Source: Planctomycetota bacterium
GTDB taxonomy: Bacteria; Planctomycetota; PLA2; JAEUHO01
DNA length: 64,000 bases
Assembly (NCBI GenBank): GCA_028281445.1
Contig: JANQJW010000048.1
Coordinates: 1 to 64,000, forward strand
Direction: 5' to 3'
The notes beneath the pieces were generated by a model. It saw only the letters and a list, made by a program, of their open reading frames with translations, ran no database searches and was not told the origin of the DNA. Both the position numbers and the translations under genes were made by a program. Below are positions 40,079-47,806 of the stretch, piece after piece; the first letter of the stretch is position 1, and every line of letters begins with the position of its first letter.

Positions 40079-41692
40079 GTGAGAACGCTCCTTGTACTGC
40101 TCGTCGCCATGCCCGTCCTCGCCGGCGTGATCCATGGCGACGAGAAGAAGCCCGAGGCCGCGCGGCTCGGCGTGAGCGCCTTCGGCCCGGACGAAACGGG
40201 CTTCGCGTTCGCGGAGTTCTCCGGTACCGCTGTGGACATCGAGCGACTGCGCGTTCGCGGCATGGATCAGGATGACAAGGTGCGCTTCGAGCTGGACGTG
40301 GGCAGCGGCTCGACGCTGCTCTACGATCTCGAGAGCGGGCCCGGCGAAGACACGACCGCCCGTGCGGCTCGCGCCAAGGCGTGCATCGCACCGATCGAGA
40401 CCCGCCTACACGCCGGTGGGCACTTCGACACGAAGATCCGAGCCACGCCCAACGGGCTGCTGCGCGTCGAGATCCCCGCACACTCGATCGACGGGGGTGC
40501 GGATCTGGCGCCGCTCGTGCACGCAAGCGGCGCGATCGAGATCAGGGCGCTCGCGAAGGCGAACGCCGAGACGCGCGCGCGGAAGAAGGAAGCGATCACC
40601 GCGTGGCGCGCCGCGCGTACGGCGAACCGGCGGTACCAGCCCTCCACGGCAGCAGAGCGGCTGGTCCTGGAGGCCGGCTACGACGGCTCGCAGCCGTATC
40701 ACTTCCAGCTCGTCACGGAAGACGAGACGACGAACGGCTTCAACCGCACCATGTTCTCGAAGGTGGCGGTCGCCCAGCCCGATGACGACATCCCGACCCT
40801 CGAGCTGACGTGGGCGCCCGGAGCGCAGGCGCGCTTTGACGGTTGGCGTGAGGCGCTCGGCGGCACCGAAGTCGCCTTGCTGCTGCACGGGGAACACTAC
40901 GCCGTCCTCGACGAGGACTCGATCACCGACGACGGTCTGTCCGTCGAAGTGCGCGGCTGGCCCTGCCGGCCGCTGTCCACGTGGGCAACGCAGCTCGCGT
41001 CCGTGATGACCGGCCCCGCGTTGCCCGCCTCGCCACGCCTGCACGTGCGCGTGAACTATGAACCCGGCCCCAAGGGCTCGTTCGAGATCTTCGCTCCCAT
41101 GGATCGCGAGGGCTCTCTCACGGTCGAGGTCTCCGCGCCGGGCACAAGCGGCGTCGAGAACGTGCGCCACACGCGCAAGCACGTTCCCGGCCACTTCATG
41201 AAGTACTACTTCATCACGACCTCATACCTGGGCGGGCGGCAGTGCGGGCTGGTCCCGATCGAGCTGGCCGTCTGGAAGAAGTACCAAGAGGCCAAGGACG
41301 TGCTTCTGAGCTTCAACGTCTGCATCACGCTCACGCACCACCCGCGCGCGTCGATGGCTGTCATGGCCGGGTACATCCTCGGCGAGTGGCGGATGGAGGA
41401 GAAGGAGGTCATGCGCCGCATCGACATGGCCACGAAGCTCGAGCAACCCGAGCGTCGCTGGGCCACGGTGCAGGCCCTGCGCGATCGCGGGGTGCACGGC
41501 CGGGCGGACAAGGCCAACGTGCTCGAGCGCCTCGAGGCGTTCCTCGGTGATGACAACGAGCGTGTGCGCGTCGCGGCGGCGGCCGCACGGACGAAGCTCG
41601 GCGGCGCCGAGGCGACCGACGCCGATGTGCTCGCAAAGGCCGCCGCGAGCAAGGATCCCTGGGTGCGCTGGGCGATCGCGCAGGGGAAGTAG
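40079..41692 (+). CDS. Exported protein with C-terminal HEAT-like repeats
   Basis: This is a 537-residue protein with GTG start and signal peptide (LLVLLVAMPVLAGVIHG). The N-terminal and middle parts are beta-rich and without a known motif; two cysteines at FNVC and GRQCG may pair. The last about 120 residues are helical with HEAT-like units (RWATVQALRDRGVHGRADKANVLERL and NERVRVAAAAARTKL). It is divergent from the large lipoprotein gene and converges with the next gene with no gap at all (stop at 41692, stop at 41693). Function unknown. Confidence 0.7.
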   Translation: MRTLLVLLVAMPVLAGVIHGDEKKPEAARLGVSAFGPDETGFAFAEFSGTAVDIERLRVRGMDQDDKVRFELDVGSGSTLLYDLESGPGEDTTARAARAKACIAPIETRLHAGGHFDTKIRATPNGLLRVEIPAHSIDGGADLAPLVHASGAIEIRALAKANAETRARKKEAITAWRAARTANRRYQPSTAAERLVLEAGYDGSQPYHFQLVTEDETTNGFNRTMFSKVAVAQPDDDIPTLELTWAPGAQARFDGWREALGGTEVALLLHGEHYAVLDEDSITDDGLSVEVRGWPCRPLSTWATQLASVMTGPALPASPRLHVRVNYEPGPKGSFEIFAPMDREGSLTVEVSAPGTSGVENVRHTRKHVPGHFMKYYFITTSYLGGRQCGLVPIELAVWKKYQEAKDVLLSFNVCITLTHHPRASMAVMAGYILGEWRMEEKEVMRRIDMATKLEQPERRWATVQALRDRGVHGRADKANVLERLEAFLGDDNERVRVAAAAARTKLGGAEATDADVLAKAAASKDPWVRWAIAQGK

Positions 41693-43039
41693 CTACTTCG
41701 CGAGGGCAAGGTTCTCGAGGAATAGCGCGACGTCACCCGGCAGCGGCTGATCGAGCGGCGCGTGGCGCAGCATCTCGATGGCGTAGGCGAACCTGGCGCC
41801 CCTGCCGACGTAGCCTTCGACCCGGCGGTCGTTGCGCGTCACCTCGTAGCGGTAGCCGCTCTCGAGCTTCCCGTGGAACGCCGCCTTCTTCGGCGCGCGC
41901 ACCTTCGCCTCCGCCCCCAGCGCTGCGCCCACCGTCTTCGCCAGGGCCGCGGCCACGAGCTTGAGCTTCGAGCCCTTCAGCGGCTTCTTCGCGCCCGGGA
42001 CGGGGCACTTCTCGTTGAGCGGGAACGTCGTGACGGTGAACTCATACGCCGGTAGGCCGCCCGGCGTCGTCCGCAGGAGATGCAGCGCCTCGCGCTCGCC
42101 CACGCGTCCCTCGAACAGACGCCAATCGCGCGTCAGCGGCGGCGCGAGCACGAGCGTCGTGTCGATGGCCTCGATGCGAGGGTGCAGCGTCTCCCGGAGC
42201 CGTTCGAGCGGACGCGTCTTGTAGGCGACCTCCATCTCGAGGCCGGGGAAGCGCTCGATGATGCGGACGATGTCGTTGTGCAGGTGCAGCGCGGGGAGCG
42301 GCACGCTGTCGTCGGTCAGGTAGCCGCCAATCGTGCGCAGTGCCTCTTCCAGCTTCGGACGAGCCTTGGCGTAGTCGGGCTTCTTGCCGCGCAGCGCGAT
42401 GACGCCCGTGACGTAGGGCTTGTGGGCCTGCGCTACCGGAATGGCATGGCGCGAGAAGCGGCGCGGGATGAACTCCATCTTCGCCGTCAGGTAGATGAAG
42501 CCGCCCGCGGCGGTGTAGAAGTTCATCCCCTCGGCCCACATGCCGCGCGCGTGGTGCTCGAAGGCGCGGAAGTAGCCGTGCGTGGTCCAGAGTCCGGTGC
42601 CCTCGGTGCGGGAAATCTCCTCCACCGTCTTGTGCATCAGCTTCCAGTCCTCTTCGTCCGGCGCGCCGGCCTGGCGCCGGAGGTAGACGGGGAACTGCTT
42701 GGCTTCCTCCTGGGCCCAGACGCCGCGCGACGTGTTGTCTGCGGACGCGCCCAGCTTGGCGATGCTCGCCTCGATCCGTTTCCAGGCCGCGTCGACCGTG
42801 CCGCCGGGGTCGAGGCGCGGCGTCACGTCGTTGAGGAAGACGAGGAAACGACAGAGCTCTTCGGCGTCGTCGAGCAACGGCTTCAGCTTCGCTTCGCTCA
42901 TCCCTGCCTCGATGAGCTTCGGATTCCCGCCGTACCAGAGGTGCTGGAGCTCGATCCGGAGCTTGCGCGCGTCCTCGTCGGCGCGCACCGGAGCCGCAAA
43001 CGAAAGCAGGATGGCGAGAAGGACCAACGCCCGGCGCAT
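41693..43039 (-). CDS. Exported protein of unknown function
   Basis: This is a 448-residue protein with a clear signal peptide (MRRALVLLAILLSFAAPVRA). The mature part is mainly helical in the first half (LRIELQHLWYGGNPKLIEAG, DDAEELCRFLVFLND) and mixed alpha/beta in the second, including LESGYRYEVTRNDRRVEGYVG. No catalytic motif or repeat stands out. Its stop touches that of the convergent HEAT-like gene and it starts 14 bases after the stop of the TPR/zinc-peptidase gene on the same strand, so the two reverse-strand genes form an operon. Confidence 0.65.
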   Translation of the reverse strand: MRRALVLLAILLSFAAPVRADEDARKLRIELQHLWYGGNPKLIEAGMSEAKLKPLLDDAEELCRFLVFLNDVTPRLDPGGTVDAAWKRIEASIAKLGASADNTSRGVWAQEEAKQFPVYLRRQAGAPDEEDWKLMHKTVEEISRTEGTGLWTTHGYFRAFEHHARGMWAEGMNFYTAAGGFIYLTAKMEFIPRRFSRHAIPVAQAHKPYVTGVIALRGKKPDYAKARPKLEEALRTIGGYLTDDSVPLPALHLHNDIVRIIERFPGLEMEVAYKTRPLERLRETLHPRIEAIDTTLVLAPPLTRDWRLFEGRVGEREALHLLRTTPGGLPAYEFTVTTFPLNEKCPVPGAKKPLKGSKLKLVAAALAKTVGAALGAEAKVRAPKKAAFHGKLESGYRYEVTRNDRRVEGYVGRGARFAYAIEMLRHAPLDQPLPGDVALFLENLALAK

Positions 43040-43053
43040 GGCCCGAGCCTACC

Positions 43054-44310
43054 TCAGAGGGCCTCGCGCCACTTGCGCAGCAGCTCCTCGACGTCGGACC
43101 CAAAGGCCCTGCGCGCCGCCTCATCCGTGTCGGTTCCCGTTCCGAGGGCCACCAGGAACGCCGGAAGAGCGCCCGGCCCCACGCCGTCCACGAGCCAACC
43201 GACGAAGGACAGCGCCTGCGCGTAGAAGAGGTTGACCAATACGGGGTCGCGGACCGAGGTGATCTTGAGCCGGCGTAGCTGGCCGACGCCGAGCAACGCG
43301 TCCTTTTCGACGAGCGGCGCGAGCTGCTTGTCGAGGCGTGCGCGCCGCCGGCGACTCTGCGTGGCGTCCCGGTCTTCGATGAACTGCGCGATGCCCTCGT
43401 GCCACCAGATCGGGAGGCCCGGGTTGCGCTCCTTGAGCACGTGGTGCGTGAACTCGTGCGCCAGCACGCGCGCCGCGGTCGCCTGATGGCGCTCGAGGTT
43501 GCGGATCGGAACGCGCAGCGTGCCGTTGTGGTAGAGCGCCCCCACCCAGGAGTGCGCGCCGGTGATGCGCTGGAACTCCGCGCCTTCGTAGAGCACGACC
43601 TGTGCGGGCGTACGCGGGGCCACGCCCAGATCGGCGGTCACGTTCGAGTAGGCGTCCTCGAGCAGCGTGAGCGCCAGACGGACCGTGCCGGGATCGATGT
43701 CGGGGCTGTAGCGCACGCGGAAGTTGCCGGTGCCGTGGGTGAGATACCTGGCCTCGCTCTCGGCGCGGGTCGCGAGCGTGGCCCGGCGCCGCCGGAGCCC
43801 CTCATCATCCGGACGCAACGCCGCGATCTTGTCCAGCGCGGCCAGGGCCTCGTCGAGCTCGCCCGCCCGTTCGTGGACTTCCACCAGCAGCAGCCAGCCC
43901 TCGGCGTACGTCGGGCTCTTCTCGACGACGACCTCGGCCGCGCGCTGGGCGTCGCCGGGACGCCCGAGGAGATGGAGGGCACGTCCGCGCAGGACCTGGT
44001 AGTAGAGCCGTCCGGGGTGGAGCTCGAGCGCGCGGTCGAGCGCATCCAGGGCGGTGGCGCCGTCCTTGCGCCGGAGCGCGGCCTCTGCCCGGCGGCTGAG
44101 CGCGAGCGCCAGGTTCCGCGCGGCGTTTCGGCTCTCGGGAACCGCGCGGTGGGCGTCCTCGAGCTCGCGAACCGCGCCATCGGCATCGCCCTTGTCCAGC
44201 AGCCGGGCCGCCATGTCGGTAGCCCGCCGCGCGGCGGCGTCATCGGCGAGGGCCGGTGACAGGCCGAGGAGCAGGGCAGCGATAGCGAGTGCGCGTCTCA
44301 CGGCTCGCAT
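43054..44310 (-). CDS. Exported TPR protein with MA-clan zinc peptidase domain
   Basis: This is a 418-residue exported protein. A signal peptide (ALAIAALLLGLSPALA) is followed by about four TPR units (residues 25-185, for example AVRELEDAHRAVPESRNAARNL). The C-terminal gluzincin-like domain has the zinc motif HEFTHH (residues 285-290) and the third ligand Glu305 in WWHEGIAQF, the pattern of the 'peptidase MA-like' family. All catalytic residues look intact. Such proteins are probably periplasmic metallopeptidases. I chose the ATG at 44310; the longer frame reads into the upstream terminator region. It is followed closely by an unknown exported protein gene. Confidence 0.83.
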   Translation of the reverse strand: MRAVRRALAIAALLLGLSPALADDAAARRATDMAARLLDKGDADGAVRELEDAHRAVPESRNAARNLALALSRRAEAALRRKDGATALDALDRALELHPGRLYYQVLRGRALHLLGRPGDAQRAAEVVVEKSPTYAEGWLLLVEVHERAGELDEALAALDKIAALRPDDEGLRRRRATLATRAESEARYLTHGTGNFRVRYSPDIDPGTVRLALTLLEDAYSNVTADLGVAPRTPAQVVLYEGAEFQRITGAHSWVGALYHNGTLRVPIRNLERHQATAARVLAHEFTHHVLKERNPGLPIWWHEGIAQFIEDRDATQSRRRRARLDKQLAPLVEKDALLGVGQLRRLKITSVRDPVLVNLFYAQALSFVGWLVDGVGPGALPAFLVALGTGTDTDEAARRAFGSDVEELLRKWREAL

Positions 44311-44359
44311 TGGAACCCGCCCCGCAGCCAGAGGGCGCCGCTCCCTCTCCAAAAACAAC

Positions 44360-44385
44360 AGGAGCCGAACCTATGTCCGGCTCCT
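44360..44385 (-). terminator. Rho-independent terminator after the helix-turn-helix/membrane protein gene
   Basis: On the reverse strand the stem AGGAGCCG/CGGCTCCT with a ten-base loop is followed by TGTTGTTTTT. It lies between the stop at 44495 and the next reverse-strand start at 44310, so it separates the two transcripts. Confidence 0.7.
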
Positions 44386-44467
44386 TTGATCTCGCAGGCA
44401 CTCTACCTCGCGATGAAGCGACACGGTCAACGCGTTGCCGCTCACGCTCGCCCTTTAGAGTGGGGGT

Positions 44468-44488
44468 TTGGGGGGCACTGCCCCCCAA
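44468..44488. repeat. Short GC hairpin directly after the helix-turn-helix/membrane protein gene
   Basis: TTGGGGGGC, loop ACT, GCCCCCCAA: a perfect nine-base-pair hairpin seven bases after the stop codon. It may protect the mRNA 3' end or be another dispersed palindrome of the 'GGGGGGCACTGCCCCCC' type seen in many genomes. Confidence 0.55.
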
Positions 44489-44494
44489 GGCAGA

Positions 44495-45178
44495 CTAGTT
44501 GCCTTCTGCGCCGCCCTTTGTCTTGGGCCCGAACTGCTCGGCGAACCACTTGGTCACCTTGTTCGAGCCACCCTTGCTGACGGACGTTGTCACGAGCACG
44601 CCCGAGACGCCGATGATCGCAGTCAGGAAGAGGCAGATGTACATGAGCGCGGGCGTCCGCGCTTCCTCGATGACCACGCGCTGCTGCGGGCGCTGGCGGC
44701 CCGCGCCACGACGCGACGGACGATCGGCACCGATGTCCTCGATCTCTTCGTCATCGCCGAGGCCATCTTCCTCGGTGAAGTCGATCGGCTCCGTCGACAT
44801 GCCGACGTCGCCCTGGTCGATGAACGTGTCTTGGCTGGAGATCTCGGCCGTCTTGAGACCACCCGACGCGGTGAGATCCGGCTCTTCGAGCAGATCGTCG
44901 GACAGCGTCTCGCCGGCGCCGGCGCCGACGTTGACGGTGGGCTGGCTGTCGTCTTCGAGGCTGATCTCGGTCAGCGACGTCTCGGACGTCTGACTGCCGC
45001 GACCCGTCCGCCCGGCGAGACTGTCGATCTCACCGCGCTTGAACTTCATCGCGCCGCCTTCACGGAAGGCGCGAATCTCGCCCTCCGAGACCAGGCGCTT
45101 CAGACGGTTCTCGTCGATGTTCAGCTGCTGCAGAACCTCGTCGAAACTGTAGAACTCACCGCTCTTCGACTTTGCCAC
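44495..45178 (-). CDS. Helix-turn-helix (excisionase/MerR-like) protein with C-terminal membrane helix
   Basis: This is a 227-residue protein. Residues about 8-55 form an excisionase-type winged helix (FYSFDEVLQQLNIDENRLKRL, then GEIRAFREGGAMKFKRGEID). A long acidic, Ser/Thr-rich, disordered linker (about 60-160) follows, then a basic patch and one membrane helix (about 182-205, ALMYICLFLTAIIGVSGVLV) with a short outer tail. Proteins of this design occur in Planctomycetota; whether they bind DNA at the membrane is not known. The gene is preceded by a 373-base gap containing the structured element at 45409-45527 and is followed by two hairpins. Confidence 0.78.
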   Translation of the reverse strand: MAKSKSGEFYSFDEVLQQLNIDENRLKRLVSEGEIRAFREGGAMKFKRGEIDSLAGRTGRGSQTSETSLTEISLEDDSQPTVNVGAGAGETLSDDLLEEPDLTASGGLKTAEISSQDTFIDQGDVGMSTEPIDFTEEDGLGDDEEIEDIGADRPSRRGAGRQRPQQRVVIEEARTPALMYICLFLTAIIGVSGVLVTTSVSKGGSNKVTKWFAEQFGPKTKGGAEGN

Positions 45179-45408
45179 GAGCGCATACTCCTTGTGGGCG
45201 ATCCGGCGGGGGTTCCCGCCGCGACCGGTCTGAATACGAACCGACGCCGAGCCGCGGCACCCTCCCGCGCCGAGCCAGCGTACGTGTCTAGAGGATCCCA
45301 GAAGATTCGGGCCCGATCAAGACTCGGGGCAGGCCACTGGCCCTAGCGCCGCCTGACGTGCAGCTAACGCAGACCCAGAGGCCGGAACCACGAGTGACCG
45401 GAGACCTG

Positions 45409-45527
45409 CCGCTCGTGATCGGCTCCCGGGGGCGAAGACGCCGCAAAGCGGGCGACGACCTTCGCCGCGGTGGTCGCGCTGGCGCGACCCGAGAACCGAG
45501 CTGGCGAGGTTCGAGAGCGGCGCGTGG
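45409..45527 (-). ncRNA. Candidate structured RNA element, copy 1
   Basis: About 119 bases that align without gaps (roughly 80% identical by eye) to 51990-52108. The strand is inferred because the next gene downstream is on the reverse strand in both cases. Two predicted hairpins carry compensatory changes between the copies: GGTCGCGC/GCGCGACC here versus GATCGCGC/GCGCGATC there, and GAACC/GGTTC here versus GGACC/GGTCC there. A third stem is GGCGAAG/CTTCGCC around a GCCGCAAAGC core. The element starts 24 bases after the stop of the gene ending at 45552. I cannot match it to a known RNA class. The rest of the 45179-45551 gap shows no gene. Confidence 0.55.
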
Positions 45528-45551
45528 CTCGCGGTGGGATCCGCCAAGCTG

Positions 45552-46097
45552 CTACTTGAAGCCGCCCGGCAGATCCAGCTTCTTGGTGGGAATGCCCTTC
45601 TGGTCGTCCTCGCCGAAGGCCTCCTGGAAGGCCTCCTTGAGGTCGTTGCGCGTCTGCTCCGAGAGGTCTCGGTAGCCGTTGAGGCGGAGGTCGTAGTCGA
45701 AGTGGCGCGCCGCCAGCAGCCGCAGGCCGCCCTTGTCACGGCGATCGAGCGGCTTGCTGCCCTGGATGATGCCCTTGTACTGGAAGACCAGAACGCGTTT
45801 CTGCGCGGTGTCGAAGTAATACACGACGCTCTCTCCGCCCCCGATCGAGGCCGAGAGCGCGATGGCGTGGTTGTTCGAGTCGGCCGTGCCGCCGCCCGGA
45901 ACGGGCTGCATACCGCGAGGGCCGCGACTGCCGCCGACCGGGTTGACCGACGGGCCGACCGGCACGGGCTGGCCGGACTGCACCGGGTCCTCGGCGGTGG
46001 CCGTACGCATGCCCAGAGAAGGCAGCAGGATCACCACGATCGTGGCGAGCCACCCACCTGCCAGGAAACCGACCCACATGGAAGCGCGCGATGACAT
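45552..46097 (-). CDS. Membrane-anchored protein of unknown function
   Basis: This is a 181-residue protein with an N-terminal membrane anchor (VGFLAGGWLATIVVILLPSLG). A Gly/Pro-rich linker (QPVPVGPSVNPVGGSRGPRG) leads to a compact C-terminal domain (about 85-180) with ESVVYYFDTAQKRVLVFQYKG and LRLLAARHFDYDLRLNGYRD. The end is polar and charged. I do not recognise the family. It follows the HAMP kinase gene by about 105 bases on the same strand and precedes the structured element. Confidence 0.65.
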   Translation of the reverse strand: MSSRASMWVGFLAGGWLATIVVILLPSLGMRTATAEDPVQSGQPVPVGPSVNPVGGSRGPRGMQPVPGGGTADSNNHAIALSASIGGGESVVYYFDTAQKRVLVFQYKGIIQGSKPLDRRDKGGLRLLAARHFDYDLRLNGYRDLSEQTRNDLKEAFQEAFGEDDQKGIPTKKLDLPGGFK

Positions 46098-46202
46098 CGT
46101 TCACCCTCCGGGGCGTCCTCGAGACACCCGAATTCACCCGCGATTGTGGGCCAGGACTCTCACCGGTCCGTCATGACCGGCAGCGGGGCCCAAATCCCGG
46201 GC

Positions 46203-47702
46203 TCAGCTGGGGTTGGGCGGACGGGCCTCGGCGGCCGCCGGAGCGGGCTGCGCGTCCGGCGTGCTCTCGCCCGGGAGGAAGACCTGGAACGTCGTGCCGG
46301 CACCGGGCTCGCTGGTCAGCTCGATGCGGCCGCCGTGGTTGGTGACGATGTTGTGGACCACCGCCAGCCCCATGCCCGAGCCCTCCCCCACCGACTTCGT
46401 CGTGAAGAAGATGTCGAAGACGCGGTCCTGGTCCTCCGGGCTGATGCCGCTGCCGTTGTCGGTCACCGCCAGCACGACCTCGTCGCTCGTGCGCTCCACG
46501 CTCACGTCGATCCGGCCGGCCTTGCCCTCCTCGATCGCGTCGGCCGCGTTTAGCAACAGGTTCAGCGCGACCTGCTGCAGCTCGTGCGGATCGCCGAAGA
46601 CGATCGCCTCGCCTGCCGGCGGCACCGTGGTCTCGACCTCGATGTTCTGTTTCTCGAGCTTGTGCATGGCAAGCGCAACGCTCTTCTCGGCGACATCGGA
46701 TAGATCCACCGGATGCGGCTCGATGGTCCGCGGGGTGAAGGAGAGGAACTTCTTGACCGTCTGCTCGACACGACCGAGGCCGTCGGTGATGAGGTCGAGG
46801 TAGAGCTCGGTTCGTTCCGGCGACAAATCACCGCGCGCCAACGCGCGGACCGCGTTCTTCATGCCGCCGAGCGGGTTGTTGATCTCATGCGCGAGGCCCG
46901 AAGCCAGGGTGCCTGTGGCGGCCAGGCGCTGTGCGATGGCCAGATGCTGCTCGGCCTTCTTCATGCGCCCGAGGGCGGACAGCACACGATCCTCGAGGTG
47001 TCCCTGGTATTCGGCGATCTCGCGCGCCATCCGGTTCATCGCGCGCACGGTTCGACCGACCTCGTCGGCCCCGTGTTCGCCCTCGATGGTGATGTTGTAG
47101 TCGCCCTCCGCAATCCGGTCCGCGGCGGCGGAGAGTTTCGTCAGCGGCTTGACGACCAGGCGCGAGATCAGCACGTAGGAGAGGACCATCATCAGCGCGA
47201 TCCCGCCGATCATCACCCAGTACACCGCGCGCGCCACGGCGCGCGGGCTGCCCCACTCGACCACAATGCCGTAGCGGGGCCGGCTCGGCCCGAGGTCCAT
47301 GGCGACGTAGGACTGCGTCTGCTTGTGCGGCGGCGCCAGCCCCTGGGCGTTGCGCAGGTACCGAAGCAGGCGCGACCGCAGGTCCTCGTCGGTCACGTCC
47401 GGCTGGGCGGGCGGCGCGTCGCGATCCGGAGCCGATTCGTAGAACTGCCGCGCGGTCCAGATCCTCACGGGCTTGTCGCGCCGCTCCTCGATGACGTAGG
47501 CGTCCGTGAAGTCGCCGGCGTCAAGCGGTCGCAGCACGGCCGGCGCGAGGATCTGCACGTCCTCGCCCTGGAGATGGAGCAGCTCGTCGACGGCTTCCAT
47601 GGGGACGGTCTGGTCGGCCCGGATGAGCAGAGCGAGCGCGACGAGGAGGATGGCCCCGGGCAGCCCGACGAAGACGGCCAGCAACTTGGTTCGCAGCGAC
47701 AT
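46203..47702 (-). CDS. HAMP-domain sensor histidine kinase
   Basis: This is a 499-residue membrane kinase. The first membrane helix is at residues about 7-28, a periplasmic sensor of about 130 residues follows, and the second helix is near 160-182. Next come a HAMP domain (about 182-235, VVKPLTKLSAAADRIAEGDY), HisKA with His272 in ASGLAHEINNPLGG and a HATPase with NLLLNAADAI, VTDNGSGI and GSGMGLAVVHNIV. The 'H-E-I-N-N-P-L' type is typical of NtrB/ZraS-like kinases that often pair with sigma-54 activators. No response regulator is adjacent, so it is an orphan here. It is divergent from the acyl-CoA dehydrogenase gene. Confidence 0.9.
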   Translation of the reverse strand: MSLRTKLLAVFVGLPGAILLVALALLIRADQTVPMEAVDELLHLQGEDVQILAPAVLRPLDAGDFTDAYVIEERRDKPVRIWTARQFYESAPDRDAPPAQPDVTDEDLRSRLLRYLRNAQGLAPPHKQTQSYVAMDLGPSRPRYGIVVEWGSPRAVARAVYWVMIGGIALMMVLSYVLISRLVVKPLTKLSAAADRIAEGDYNITIEGEHGADEVGRTVRAMNRMAREIAEYQGHLEDRVLSALGRMKKAEQHLAIAQRLAATGTLASGLAHEINNPLGGMKNAVRALARGDLSPERTELYLDLITDGLGRVEQTVKKFLSFTPRTIEPHPVDLSDVAEKSVALAMHKLEKQNIEVETTVPPAGEAIVFGDPHELQQVALNLLLNAADAIEEGKAGRIDVSVERTSDEVVLAVTDNGSGISPEDQDRVFDIFFTTKSVGEGSGMGLAVVHNIVTNHGGRIELTSEPGAGTTFQVFLPGESTPDAQPAPAAAEARPPNPS

Positions 47703-47806
47703 CCTGTGCGCAAAACTACCCGGCCCGAGCGGACGACGCCCGGATCCGCGCCGAACCCGTCCTCCAAAGCTACGCTGGTGCGTCGCGCCACCACTACAGT
47801 CCCGTC

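Noticed and set aside
45409..45527. Cyclic di-GMP class I riboswitch at the 45.4, 52.0 and 53.5 kb elements
   Set aside because: The GCCGCAAAGC core recalls the GACGCAAAGCC signature, but the flanking hairpin and GGCAAA part are missing and the match lies on the strand opposite to the downstream genes.
45409..45527. Coding remnant: translations of the three elements share a weak FAAxSP pattern
   Set aside because: The shared pattern follows from nucleotide similarity. No start, ribosome site or codon-position bias supports a protein, and stem-compensating changes favour structure.
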